Origin: Corynebacterium spheniscorum
GTDB taxonomy: Bacteria; Actinomycetota; Actinomycetes; Mycobacteriales; Mycobacteriaceae
Assembly (NCBI RefSeq): GCF_900113445.1
Contig: NZ_FOPJ01000002.1
Location: forward strand, 54,030 to 118,029
Length of the DNA stretch: 64,000 nucleotides
Reading direction: 5' to 3'
Shown: positions 54,117-63,274 of the stretch, one piece after another
How the letters are laid out: every line of letters starts with the position of its first letter
How positions within the stretch are numbered: the stretch's first letter is position 1
Made by a program: the position numbers and the translations under genes
Notes under the pieces: generated by a model
What the model saw: only the letters and a program-made list of their open reading frames with translations
The model's database searches: none
Told to the model about the DNA's origin: nothing

Positions 54117-54494
54117 TTATTGGTAGCGGTTGATGAGCATATAGGCGACGCGCTCCATATGCATCCAAATGGCTTCGCGATGCGCCGGATCAAGATCTTC
54201 AAGCTCGTCTAAAGATTCGCTCATCAAATCCAACCAGCGCTGCGCGGCAGCACCATCAACAGGGAACTGCGCATGCCGCATCCTTAACGCCGGGTGGCCG
54301 CGTTGCTCATTGAAGGTTTGGGGCCCACCCCAGTATTGGGCGAGGAACCAGCGCAGGCGATCTTCGGCACCTTCCCAATCGTCATGCGGGTACATGGGGC
54401 CGATGATGTCGTCATTGCGGACGCGTTGATAAAAACCGTGCACCATTTTGCGGAAGGTTTCTTCGCCACCAATGGCGTCATACATGCTGTCCAT
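54117..54494 (-). CDS. glbO: Group II truncated haemoglobin (TrHbO)
   Basis: A 125-aa haem protein. It has the group II pattern: tyrosine B10 in MVHGFYQRVRNDDIIGPMYP, ALRMRHAQFPVDG with the proximal histidine F8, and tryptophan G8 in REAIWMHMERV. It binds oxygen and may handle nitric oxide or peroxide. ATG 54494 is chosen because GAGG lies 9 bases upstream; the frame is open to TTG 54524. It converges on the gene at 53384. Confidence 0.92.
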   Translation of the reverse strand: MDSMYDAIGGEETFRKMVHGFYQRVRNDDIIGPMYPHDDWEGAEDRLRWFLAQYWGGPQTFNEQRGHPALRMRHAQFPVDGAAAQRWLDLMSESLDELEDLDPAHREAIWMHMERVAYMLINRYQ

Positions 54495-54592
54495 AACTTG
54501 GGCCTCGTGATCTATCGGCGACAATAAGCGTGTTGTGCTTAAGGATACGGCGGGCGTGCAGCGCCACGCGCCCCGGGGGAAGGAAAAGACAG

Positions 54593-55579
54593 TTAGTTTT
54601 CAGCCCCGGCGCTGTGCTGGCTAATCCCAATTCCATGCGGGTAGGGGGTAGCAATCCCGGCATCATTCATGGCCTTTAAGATGCGGGCATAAAGCTCACG
54701 CTGCAAGGCCCATTGTTGGCCAGGCAGGGTGCGTACCGAGACGCGGTAGGACTGATAATCTGGATGGAATTCGGTGACCCCATTAAGCACCGGCTCACCC
54801 ATAATCGCCGGAGAGAAGTTCTTATCTGCACACACGTTAGTTGCGGCAGTGCGGATAACTTCGGTGACCTTTTCAGGATCATTGGCCAGCCCAACTGGGA
54901 TCTGGACCCGGGCAATGGAGTAATCCGCAGAGAGGTTGCCGACCCTTTCGATCTCACCATTGCGCACGTACCAAATAGCGCCATCGATATCGCGCAGGGT
55001 AGTAAGCCTCAATGTGACTTCTTCGACGTCACCAACAATCCCATTGCCTACGTCGATGGTGTCGCCGACCCCATATTGGTCTTCTAAGAGCATGAAGATG
55101 CCGGAGAGGAAATCCTTCACCAGGCTTTGGGCACCAAAACCGATGGCCACACCAACCACACCGGCTGAGGCAATAATCGGGGTGACATTAACCCCCAGGG
55201 CAGAAAGAATCGCCAACCCAGCCCACACCCACACAATGATGGCAACCGCGGACTTACTGACCGCTGCCAAGGTAGTGATGCGGGATTGGCGGCGTTGCTC
55301 CCTGGAATCCGCCATAGCTTTGGCGCGCGCATCATCTTCAATCTTTTGTGCCTCGGTGCGCACCACTCCACCAATGATGGGCAGCTCGGTGACCTTCTTC
55401 TTCAAGTTCAGGTGGTGACGGGCGAATTTATTAATCAGCCGCACCAAAATCCAGTGCACGAGGAAGGCAACCACCAAGGTGATGCCAATGGCAATGGGTT
55501 TATCCACCAGCCATTCACGAGCGACCATGGAGTCCGGTAAGAGCGTCTGATTGCTTGCTAAAAGATATGTAATAGCCAT
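54593..55579 (-). CDS. MscS family mechanosensitive channel
   Basis: A 328-aa protein with about three or four membrane segments. The pore helix is GVVGVAIGFGAQSLVKDFLS followed by GIFMLLEDQYGVGDTIDVGN (MscS beta domain) and VEEVTLRLTTLRDIDGAIWY. It opens under membrane tension. It is shorter than the C. glutamicum glutamate exporter MscCG and lacks its long C-terminal arm, so it is a plain MscS paralogue. It is divergent from the ROK-like gene, 54 bp away. Confidence 0.92.
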   Translation of the reverse strand: MAITYLLASNQTLLPDSMVAREWLVDKPIAIGITLVVAFLVHWILVRLINKFARHHLNLKKKVTELPIIGGVVRTEAQKIEDDARAKAMADSREQRRQSRITTLAAVSKSAVAIIVWVWAGLAILSALGVNVTPIIASAGVVGVAIGFGAQSLVKDFLSGIFMLLEDQYGVGDTIDVGNGIVGDVEEVTLRLTTLRDIDGAIWYVRNGEIERVGNLSADYSIARVQIPVGLANDPEKVTEVIRTAATNVCADKNFSPAIMGEPVLNGVTEFHPDYQSYRVSVRTLPGQQWALQRELYARILKAMNDAGIATPYPHGIGISQHSAGAEN

Positions 55580-55633
55580 AGGTCGCCCATCATAACTAGG
55601 GCTTGGAATACAGGGCTGCCTAAGATGGCCCTC

Positions 55634-56776
55634 ATGGCCTCTATCGCCGATGGCAATAAACGCACCGCCTCTTTAACGGACCGTGCTTTCTTCGAGCACC
55701 TCTTAAGGCACGGTTCCAGTTCACGCTCGGCAACTGCTTCCGCCATCGGGATTTCACGGCCCACCGCAACCGAAGCGGTGAACCGGCTGTTAGAAAGACA
55801 ACTCATCCGTGAAGCCGGCACCGTATCCACCAACCGCGGTCCAGCAGCTATTGGCTATGAGATCAACCCGGATGCCGGGCATTCCTGTGCTTTAAGCATC
55901 GAAGCTGAACAGATGCGCTTAAGTTGTTGGAGTTTAAGTGGGCATAACCTCTTCAACCTGGTCGAGCCACTTCAACCCAATACCCCACAGGACCAACCGG
56001 ATACCACCACTGATGAGCAGGAAGATTCTGCTGAACCTGCATCACCGGCAGCGTCCCGCCGCGAATCCATCCACGCGCTTTTAGAGGTCTATCGAGAAAC
56101 CGTCACCACCCCGTGCTTAGGGGCTGCGGTATCGCTTACTGAACGCACCCAAGCAACTGATGAACTTCATGCTCTTTTCCCCGGGGACATCCCCATCCTG
56201 GTGGATCACAACGTGAATTGGGCCGCAATTGCGGAACAACACCACGGCCAAGCAGCTGGTATTGATGATGCACTCTTGGTGCACGTGGGCCACCGCGTGG
56301 ATGTCGCGTTGATTCTTAATGGGCATTTACATCGCGGCAGTTCGGGGATGGCCGGGGAATTAGGGTTTACCCGCAATACCGGCCAGACCTTAATGCAGCG
56401 GCTTAATCGCCTGGCCACCCCACAACGCCCAGATACCGGGCTGCTTGATCCGGTGGCCTTAAAAGAGGCGCTATGTAGCAATAGCCCGGTGGCCTATGGG
56501 TTATTACGCATCCTGGCTGAAGCCATTGCCAATGTGTGTGTGACTGTGGATCCGGCCTTGTTGATTCTTACCGGGCCCTTGGCGGATGCGCTCAACCCCA
56601 GGCTTTTCGACATGCTCCTCGATGTACTGCTCTTACCGGATATTGAAATGTGCTGCTCAGCCTTGGGGGAAGGTGGACCGCACCTGGGTGCAGAGGAATT
56701 AGCGCACCGCGCGGCCTTAGCGAATCTGTGGGCTGGGCCTGGGGAAGTGGCCGAAGTCTGCAAGTCAGTGCTCTAA
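55634..56776 (+). CDS. ROK-like transcriptional regulator
   Basis: A 380-aa protein. An N-terminal winged helix (SSSRSATASAIGISRPTATE, AVNRLLERQLIREAG) is followed by a ROK fold: ILVDHNVNWAAIAEQHHGQA replaces the usual D-N-D-A-N motif, and ALLVHVGHRVDVALILNGHL with GSSGMAGELGFTRN matches the hinge. The CxCGxxGCxE zinc motif of sugar-binding ROK proteins is missing, so ligand binding may have changed. It lies upstream of crtB on the same strand and could control the carotenoid genes; this is inference. Confidence 0.82.
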   Translation: MASIADGNKRTASLTDRAFFEHLLRHGSSSRSATASAIGISRPTATEAVNRLLERQLIREAGTVSTNRGPAAIGYEINPDAGHSCALSIEAEQMRLSCWSLSGHNLFNLVEPLQPNTPQDQPDTTTDEQEDSAEPASPAASRRESIHALLEVYRETVTTPCLGAAVSLTERTQATDELHALFPGDIPILVDHNVNWAAIAEQHHGQAAGIDDALLVHVGHRVDVALILNGHLHRGSSGMAGELGFTRNTGQTLMQRLNRLATPQRPDTGLLDPVALKEALCSNSPVAYGLLRILAEAIANVCVTVDPALLILTGPLADALNPRLFDMLLDVLLLPDIEMCCSALGEGGPHLGAEELAHRAALANLWAGPGEVAEVCKSVL

Positions 56777-56963
56777 AGAGGATTTGCTCCACATGGGGCT
56801 CTGGACCCGACATGGACCTCTACGCCCCATAGGGGCTCTGTGCGTTGCGCCCAACTCAAGCGGCTATAAAAGAGGTAACACCCTAAAAACCTAGCCCGCT
56901 TACCCTGACACCCCCTCTTCTTCCCTTTCTGACTCAACCCGCACTTTGTCTAGATCGCGATCT
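56777..56963. promoter_or_regulatory. Promoter region of crtB-crtI
   Basis: Two related segments, CATGGGGCTCTGG (near 56793) and CATAGGGGCTCTGT (near 56828), may be operator half-sites, and TATAAAA (near 56863) is a possible -10. No ribosome site stands out before either candidate crtB start. Confidence 0.45.
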
Positions 56964-57797
56964 ATGCCTTCCTTAAAAATTTTTTCCACCATGGCCAGCG
57001 CCGCTAGCGCCAAGGTCATCAACAACTACTCCACCAGCTTCTCCCTAGCCACGAGACTGCTGGATTCACGCACCCGCAAAGACATCCAACACCTCTACGC
57101 GGTGGTGCGCATCGCCGATGAAATCGTTGACGGTGCCGGCCAAGACGCTGGGCTAAGCCACGAAGAAATCGCCGCCACCTTGGATGAGTATGAACGCCAG
57201 GTGCTCGCGGCACCGAAGAAAAATTTTCATACCGACCCCATCTTGCACGCCTATGGGCACACCGCCCGCGAATGCGGTTTTAAGGAAGAACACCTCAAGG
57301 ACTTCTTCGCCGCCATGCGGGCCGACCTGCACCACCAAAGCTATAACGCGAAGGAATTACAGGACTATATCCATGGCTCCGCGGAAGTCATCGGATTATT
57401 GTGCCTCGATATTTTCCTACGTAATGAAACCCGTACTGAAGCCGAGCGCGCCGAATTGGAAGCCGGGGCAGTGGCCCTCGGTTCTGCTTTCCAAAAGATC
57501 AACTTCTTGCGCGATATGGCCGCGGATCGCCAACGCTTAGGCCGCGACTATTACCCCGGGCTAGATGCTGAAGGGCGCCGCGAATTAATCCACAGCATCC
57601 GCGGGGAACTCGATCGCGCACGAGCTGCCATGCCGCTTTTGCCGCCGGCACCGCGGCGTGGCGTGGGGGTGGCCTGCGCCCTTTTCGCCGAAATTTTAGA
57701 CAAACTGGTAGAAGACCCGGGTACCACTACCCGGGTGCGGGTCCCGAACCTACAAAAAATATTGATTGTGGTCCAAGAGCTATCGCCTCGACGTTAA
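56964..57797 (+). CDS. crtB: Phytoene synthase (squalene/phytoene synthase family)
   Basis: A 277-aa enzyme that joins two geranylgeranyl-PP to phytoene. The first Asp-rich motif is YAVVRIADEIVDGAG, and the second is NFLRDMAADRQRLGRDYYPG; NNYSTSFSLATRLLDSRTRK at the N-terminus and HGSAEVIGLLCLDIF are also typical. The start is uncertain: ATG 56964 or ATG 56991 (MASAASAKVINNY), with no good ribosome site for either. crtI follows 14 bp later with GGGAGAA before its ATG. Other carotenoid genes (crtE, cyclase, elongase) are not here. Confidence 0.9.
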   Translation: MPSLKIFSTMASAASAKVINNYSTSFSLATRLLDSRTRKDIQHLYAVVRIADEIVDGAGQDAGLSHEEIAATLDEYERQVLAAPKKNFHTDPILHAYGHTARECGFKEEHLKDFFAAMRADLHHQSYNAKELQDYIHGSAEVIGLLCLDIFLRNETRTEAERAELEAGAVALGSAFQKINFLRDMAADRQRLGRDYYPGLDAEGRRELIHSIRGELDRARAAMPLLPPAPRRGVGVACALFAEILDKLVEDPGTTTRVRVPNLQKILIVVQELSPRR

Positions 57798-57811
57798 AGG
57801 GAGAACCAAGC

Positions 57812-59689
57812 ATGAAAGTGGTCATTATCGGTGCCGGTATTAGCGGACTTGCTACCGCCGGCCTCCTTGCCCGAGATGGCCACGAGGTCACCGTCCTAGA
57901 AAAGAACCCGCAGGTAGGTGGCCGCGCCGGGTTCATTGAAGACGCCGGTTTTCGCTTCGATACCGGACCCAGCTGGTACCTCATGCCCGAGGCTTTCGAG
58001 CATTTCTACCAAGCCATGGGTACCAGCGTGGAAGAAGAACTGAAGCTCGTGGACCTAGGCGGCTACCGCGTCTACTCCGGGGATCACGAACCCTTAGATA
58101 TTCGTACCGGTGAGGTGCCGCTGCTTTTCGAGAGCTTGGAAAAAGGGGCCGGGAAGAAACTCAAGCGCTATCTTTCGCGCTCCGCGAAGATCTATCAGCT
58201 AGCGTTGCGCCGCTTCCTTTACACCAGCTACACCAGCCCAAGGCCCTTCTTGCACTTCGATGTGCTTGGTCACGCCGTGCTTTTAGGGAGGCTTCTGGCC
58301 GGGAACCTATGGAAGCTGGTCAGCTCCACGGTGAAAGACCAGCGGCTGCGCCAAATCCTGGCGTACCCAGCAGTATTTCTTTCCACCAGGCCTAAAAACA
58401 CCCCGGCGCTTTATCAATTGATGAGCCACACGGATCTCACCGAGGGCGTGAAATACCCCATGGGTGGGTTCTGGGCTTTCGTGCAATCCTTACAGCACCT
58501 GGCTGAAGACCACGGCGCCACGATCCTTACCAACACCCCGGTAAGCGCCATTGAGGTCGATAGCTTCAATGTGGTGAGCGGGGTGCGCGCCGGGTTCGGC
58601 AAAAACACTCAGCATTTCGATGCTGATGTGGTGGTGTCCTGTGCAGACCTACACCACTGCGAGAATTCACTTTTACCGAAGAAGCTGCGCACCTACCCGG
58701 AACAATATTTTTCCCGCCGCGACCCTGGGATTGGGGCTGTGGTGGTGATGGCAGGGGTGAAAGGAAAGATCCCGGAGCTTGCGCACCACACTCTGATCTT
58801 TAGTGAGGAGTGGACCCAGGATTTCGATGCCTGCTTCGATGGCCTTCAACCGGGGTATTCCTCCTCGATCTATATTTCCAAGATCTCTGAAACTGATCCG
58901 CAGGCTGCACCTGAAGGCCATGAGAATCTTTTTATCCTCATCCCCACGGTGGCCGATGCCAGCATCGGGCATGGCGATGTGCACCATGAGCAGTGCTCGC
59001 CGAAGGTAGAAGAGATCGTGGATGCCACCATCAGCGCCGTGGAAAAGCGCCTGGGTATCAGCCTCGATATTGTGACCCGCAAGGTGTTGGGCCCCACAGA
59101 CTATGCGGAGCAATTCCATGCCTGGTGCGGTGGGGCACTTGGCCCGGCTCATACCTTGAGGCAATCGGCTTTTATGCGGGCGAAGAATGCCTCGAAGAAG
59201 GTAGCCGGTTTGTACTATGCCGGGGCCACCACCATCCCTGGTGTGGGTGTGCCGATGTGTTTAATTTCCGCGGAATTAGCGCGTGAAAGGGTGCACCAGT
59301 TCTTGGAAAAACCCGAGCCGCACCCGGCTTTCCAGCGTGGGTTTAAGCAGATTGCTGCGGATGTGCGCCCCAATGCGCAGCAGTTGGCACAAAGTATTTC
59401 CGAAAGCGCTTCGGCCAGGTTTGCTCAAGCTAGCGATGCTTATCAGCGTGCTAAAGATGGGGAAGTTAAAGAACAGCTGGCGAAGGCCGCTGAAGATGCC
59501 AAGCAACGCATCCAGGAGTTCGCCACCCAGGAGGATCCCAAGACCGATAAGCCGAATGTGAAGCGTTTCTTGAGGCGTGCTGCGCAGCGCGCGGTCCGCC
59601 GGGGCTTAAAACGTCAGGGCGGTCAAGGACCAAAACAACAAGGCCCAGCGCAACCGCGCACAGAAACCCCTACTCGGGAAGAAAACTAA
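57812..59689 (+). CDS. crtI: Phytoene desaturase with unusual C-terminal extension
   Basis: A 625-aa FAD enzyme that turns phytoene into lycopene or a related polyene. The FAD motif is KVVIIGAGISGLATAGLLAR and EKNPQVGGRAGFIEDAGFRF; the C-terminal FAD signature is GLYYAGATTIPGVGVPMCLI. CrtI proteins usually end near residue 500-550. Here a further 110 or so residues follow, first helical (QLAQSISESASARFAQASDA, KEQLAKAAEDAKQRIQEFA), then strongly basic (RRAAQRAVRRGLKRQGG) and Gln/Pro-rich. It is co-transcribed with crtB. Confidence 0.92.
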   Translation: MKVVIIGAGISGLATAGLLARDGHEVTVLEKNPQVGGRAGFIEDAGFRFDTGPSWYLMPEAFEHFYQAMGTSVEEELKLVDLGGYRVYSGDHEPLDIRTGEVPLLFESLEKGAGKKLKRYLSRSAKIYQLALRRFLYTSYTSPRPFLHFDVLGHAVLLGRLLAGNLWKLVSSTVKDQRLRQILAYPAVFLSTRPKNTPALYQLMSHTDLTEGVKYPMGGFWAFVQSLQHLAEDHGATILTNTPVSAIEVDSFNVVSGVRAGFGKNTQHFDADVVVSCADLHHCENSLLPKKLRTYPEQYFSRRDPGIGAVVVMAGVKGKIPELAHHTLIFSEEWTQDFDACFDGLQPGYSSSIYISKISETDPQAAPEGHENLFILIPTVADASIGHGDVHHEQCSPKVEEIVDATISAVEKRLGISLDIVTRKVLGPTDYAEQFHAWCGGALGPAHTLRQSAFMRAKNASKKVAGLYYAGATTIPGVGVPMCLISAELARERVHQFLEKPEPHPAFQRGFKQIAADVRPNAQQLAQSISESASARFAQASDAYQRAKDGEVKEQLAKAAEDAKQRIQEFATQEDPKTDKPNVKRFLRRAAQRAVRRGLKRQGGQGPKQQGPAQPRTETPTREEN

Positions 59690-59721
59690 CCAGGCGCGGC
59701 ATAGCCCGCAGCACCCACAAA

Positions 59722-59775
59722 CCCCGCCCGAATAGCTTCCCGGGCGGGGCCTGTGATCTCGGAGTAAAGCAAAAA
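59722..59775 (-). terminator. Hairpin between crtI and pepN, with a motif copy
   Basis: CCCCGCCCG (59722-59730) matches CGGGCGGGG (59741-59749), with TTTG on the minus side. TGATCTCGGAG then TAAAGCAAAAA (59754-59775) is a copy of the interspersed motif directly next to the pepN stop. Confidence 0.7.
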
Positions 59776-59779
59776 CCTG

Positions 59780-62386
59780 CTAAGCCTCCACGTCACACAT
59801 AAGCTCAGCACCCTGCTCGGCAATAAAAGCCTCATCTACTTCGCGCACCCGCAGCGCGCGGGCGAGGTCATCGGTGCGCTCGGCAATAATGCGCTTCAGC
59901 CCCTCCGGGGTGTCAGCATCCTTAAGGAGCTCGTTCGCCAGGGTGATGGTGTGTTCATCGATCGCCCACATGGGGTAGAGGCCCTCCAAGGTGGCGCGCC
60001 CTACGGCATCACTATTAGCAGCCCAGATGCGCGGTGCCTGGGTGAAATAGTCATCCGTGAATGCGCTAAGAAGCTCCGCAACGCCATCACCGGGGGCATT
60101 AAAACCGATGAGCAGTTGGCGCACCTCCAGGTTGGTCAGCGTATGCGTGGGGTCGGTGAGCAGCTGCCAATAGTGCTGCTTAGCCGCAGCAGTATTAGCG
60201 GCTGCGCGGGTGCGCAGGGCACTGCGATGCCCAGCATCGGAATGGTCTGCCGCCTCCTGAGCCTCAAGCGCGCCTTCGGGCAGTGCCCCGTGGGCACTTA
60301 AAGCGGTGAGCACCTTCCAGGTGTTATCGCGATCCAAGCTGCCAGAATCCAGCAGCTCCCGCAGGTACGTGGTGGAATCCCCCGTGAGCGGGCAGCGCGC
60401 GAGTTCTTGGAGGAAAATAATGGCGCGCTCTGGGTTCTCATCAGCAGCACCCTCGCGCAGCACCTTGTTGAGCAGCACCTTGCCTGCCGCGCACTGCGGA
60501 TCCGTAAAGCGGCGTAGCGCCTGGTTGGCTTGGAAGAGCACGCGCTCAACCACCGCCAGCTCCGTTTCCTTCCCAATGCCCTTAGCCACCAGCATTAAGA
60601 ATTTATGCGCCGGCAGGCGACCATCACGGGTGGCTTCCCAGGCAGCACCCCACATCAGGGCGCGCGCCATGGGATCACGCAGGCGATCCATGTTCGCCAG
60701 TAGGAAGTCATATTCCTCCGCGCGCAGATCCAGCAGCGCGTAGCTTAAGTCCTCATCATTGAGGAGCACCAGATCCGCTGCGGCCACCCCGATAAACTCC
60801 GGCACTTCAGTGCGGGCGCCGTGGATATCAATGCCGAAGCGGCGGGTGCACACCACCGCCCCGGAATCCACCTTCTTATACAACCCAATGGTGATGCGGT
60901 GCGTGCGCAAGGTGGGGGAGTCTTGCTCCACCACAAAGGTGGAATAATTCCCCGCCTCATCCACCTCGGTGTGCGCCCGCAGGGTGGACACCCCGGTGGT
61001 CTTCAACCACTGCGTGGACCACTGCGAAAGGTCCTGCCCCGAGGCTTCCGCCAAAGCTCCCAACAGGTCATCGAAGGTGGCGGTGGACCAGGCATGTGCG
61101 GCGAAATGCCGGCGCACGCCGGCGAGGAAGGCATCCAGGCCCACATAGGCCTGGAGTTGTTTGAGCACACTGGCGCCCTTGGCATAAGTGATGCCATCGA
61201 AGTTTTGCTCCACCGTTTCAATATCGCTGGCATCAGCAAGTACTGGGTGCGTGGTGGGCAGTTGATCCTCGTGGTAGGCCATGGCCTTTTCCACATTGTT
61301 GAAGGTCACCCAGGCGGTGTCATATTCGGTGGCTTCCGCCTGCGAAAGTGCGGCGGACCAGGTGGCGAAGGACTCATTAAGCCATAGATCATCCCACCAG
61401 GCCATGGTCACTAAATCCCCGAACCACATGTGTGCCAATTCATGCAGCACCGTATCGGCGCGGCGTTCATAGCGGTAGTGCGTGGCCTGAGAGCGGAAAA
61501 TATATTCATCGGTGATGGTCACGCAGCCCGCGTTTTCCATGGCCCCGGCGTTGAACTCCGGCACAAAGATCTGGTCGTATTTGCCGAAGGGGTAGGCCAT
61601 GCCGAAGTGTTGGTGATAAAAATCAAAGCCCTGCTTGGTTTCGCGGAAAAGGCGCTCGGCATCGAGGTACTCAAAAAGGGAACGCCGGCAATAAATCCCC
61701 AGGGGCACCTCCAAGGCGGTGGGTTGATCCGCGGGGGTTTCCGGGTGGTGCGTGAGCTCACCGCGCCAGGTGTCCTGCACACCTTGATAAGGTCCGGCGC
61801 AGACCGCAATCAGGTAGGTCGATAGCGGGGTGGGGATGTGCACATGGTGCGCCTTCGTTTCCCCTTCGACAGCGTCCACGCGTACTGGCGCATTGGAGAT
61901 CACCACCCATTCTTCCTCACTTGCTGGGGTGCGGAAGACCAGGTCATAGGTGGCTTTCAAATCCGGCTGATCGAAACACGCAAAGGCACGTTTGGCATCC
62001 GCGGTCTCAAATTGGGTGTACAAATACACCCGCCCATCCGCGGGATCGACAAAGCGGTGCAGACCCTCCCCGGTGTGCGAGTACACGCACTGCGCATCCA
62101 CAAAAAGCTCATGCTCCCCGACGCTCAGCTCCGGCAGCACAATGCCTTCTTCTTCGCGGTAGTTCTCCGGAGTGATGTCCTGACCATCCAGTAGCACCTG
62201 ATGCACCTTTTCGGCACGTAAATCAATAAAAGTGCTGCCCGGGGTTTTCACGGTGAACTGAACGGTGGTTTTACTCGGGAAAACCTCCGTTGAGCTGCTA
62301 AAATCCAGGTCTACCTGGTAATGTTGCACGCTCAGCATTTCCGAGCGTGCCTGCGCCTCTGTACGGGTTAAGTTCGTTGAAGTCAT
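59780..62386 (-). CDS. pepN: Aminopeptidase N (M1 zinc metallopeptidase)
   Basis: An 868-aa cytoplasmic enzyme that removes N-terminal residues from peptides. The substrate motif is GAMENAGCVTITDEYIF, the zinc site HELAHMWFGDLVTMAW with the downstream glutamate in LWLNESFATWSAAL. The C-terminal ERAP1-like helical domain (from about 540) is complete (RALMWGAAWEATRDGRLPAH). The length is the family norm. It is divergent from the DsbA-family gene; the same pair and rpiB are together in M. tuberculosis (Rv2467-Rv2466c-Rv2465c). Confidence 0.95.
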   Translation of the reverse strand: MTSTNLTRTEAQARSEMLSVQHYQVDLDFSSSTEVFPSKTTVQFTVKTPGSTFIDLRAEKVHQVLLDGQDITPENYREEEGIVLPELSVGEHELFVDAQCVYSHTGEGLHRFVDPADGRVYLYTQFETADAKRAFACFDQPDLKATYDLVFRTPASEEEWVVISNAPVRVDAVEGETKAHHVHIPTPLSTYLIAVCAGPYQGVQDTWRGELTHHPETPADQPTALEVPLGIYCRRSLFEYLDAERLFRETKQGFDFYHQHFGMAYPFGKYDQIFVPEFNAGAMENAGCVTITDEYIFRSQATHYRYERRADTVLHELAHMWFGDLVTMAWWDDLWLNESFATWSAALSQAEATEYDTAWVTFNNVEKAMAYHEDQLPTTHPVLADASDIETVEQNFDGITYAKGASVLKQLQAYVGLDAFLAGVRRHFAAHAWSTATFDDLLGALAEASGQDLSQWSTQWLKTTGVSTLRAHTEVDEAGNYSTFVVEQDSPTLRTHRITIGLYKKVDSGAVVCTRRFGIDIHGARTEVPEFIGVAAADLVLLNDEDLSYALLDLRAEEYDFLLANMDRLRDPMARALMWGAAWEATRDGRLPAHKFLMLVAKGIGKETELAVVERVLFQANQALRRFTDPQCAAGKVLLNKVLREGAADENPERAIIFLQELARCPLTGDSTTYLRELLDSGSLDRDNTWKVLTALSAHGALPEGALEAQEAADHSDAGHRSALRTRAAANTAAAKQHYWQLLTDPTHTLTNLEVRQLLIGFNAPGDGVAELLSAFTDDYFTQAPRIWAANSDAVGRATLEGLYPMWAIDEHTITLANELLKDADTPEGLKRIIAERTDDLARALRVREVDEAFIAEQGAELMCDVEA

Positions 62387-62584
62387 GCACTCAAACTAAC
62401 CCCGCACTATCCTTGGCTGCCATGTGCGCACGCCAGCGCACGTACCCCCTGGCTTACCCCCGCGCTTTTTGAGCTTCCCCCGAGATCGGGTGTTCCCCAC
62501 GGTCGGCAAGAATTGTTGACTCTTCGGCGCGGGGTGTGCGGCGTGCCGCACCTAGTTGATATAGAAAGAAGATTTGCGAAAACA

Positions 62585-63211
62585 ATGACCACCCCGAATA
62601 AAACCCAAGACATTACCTTCTGGTTCGATGCCGCCTGCCCCTTTTGTTGGATGACCTCCCGTTGGATCAAGGAAGTTGAAAAAGTCCGCGACATTAAGGT
62701 CAACTGGGTTCCCATGTCGCTTGGTGTGCTCAATGAGGGCCGCGATCACCTCTCGGATGACTACAAGGCCGAGATGAAGATGGCCTGGGGCCCGGCCCGC
62801 ATCTTCGCTGCGGTGGCCACCAAGGAACCAGAAAAGGTCGATGCACTGTATACCGCCATGGGTTCGCGCATCCACAATGGTGATGATCGCCCGCGTGCCG
62901 ATAAGGTCGCCGAAGCCATCCCCGCAGCCCTGGAGGAGGTGGGGTTGGATGCCTCCTATGCGGAGGTTGCTAAGGGCGATAGCTGGGATAAGGAACTGCG
63001 CGCCTTCCACCAAACCGCCATGGATGAAGTCGGCGATGAGGTTGGCACCCCGGTGATTAAGTTCGGCGAGCATGCTTTCTTCGGGCCTGTGATCACCCGC
63101 CTTCCTAAGGGTGAGGAAGCCGGCGAGATCTTCGATGCCGCTGCCCGCATCGCGCAATTCCCCTACTTCTTCGAGATCAAGCGTTCGCGCACCGAAGGCC
63201 CACAGCTTTAA
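62585..63211 (+). CDS. DsbA-family mycothiol-dependent oxidoreductase, Rv2466c-like
   Basis: A 208-aa protein of the thioredoxin/DsbA fold. The active site is CPFC in WFDAACPFCWMTSRWIKEVE; VNWVPMSLGVLNEGRD and the cis-Pro region EVGTPVIKFGEHAFFGPV follow. There is no signal peptide, so it acts in the cytoplasm. M. tuberculosis Rv2466c, in the same place, is a mycothiol-dependent reductase that activates nitro-drugs. ATG 62585 is chosen over upstream codons since the fold starts there. Confidence 0.88.
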   Translation: MTTPNKTQDITFWFDAACPFCWMTSRWIKEVEKVRDIKVNWVPMSLGVLNEGRDHLSDDYKAEMKMAWGPARIFAAVATKEPEKVDALYTAMGSRIHNGDDRPRADKVAEAIPAALEEVGLDASYAEVAKGDSWDKELRAFHQTAMDEVGDEVGTPVIKFGEHAFFGPVITRLPKGEEAGEIFDAAARIAQFPYFFEIKRSRTEGPQL

Positions 63212-63227
63212 GGTCGCGAGCTTTCGC

Positions 63228-63261
63228 CCCCGCGTGCACCTGCCACGCGGGGTTTCTTTTT
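63228..63261 (+). terminator. Rho-independent terminator after the DsbA-family gene
   Basis: CCCCGCGTG (63228-63236) pairs with CACGCGGGG (63244-63252), followed by TTTCTTTTT. Confidence 0.93.
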
Positions 63262-63274
63262 GCCTTATGCCGAC

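Noticed and set aside
62486..62502. GGTGTTCCCCACGG, similar to the start of the CRISPR repeats
   Set aside because: Only the first 10-12 bases match; there is no stem partner and no second copy at repeat spacing.
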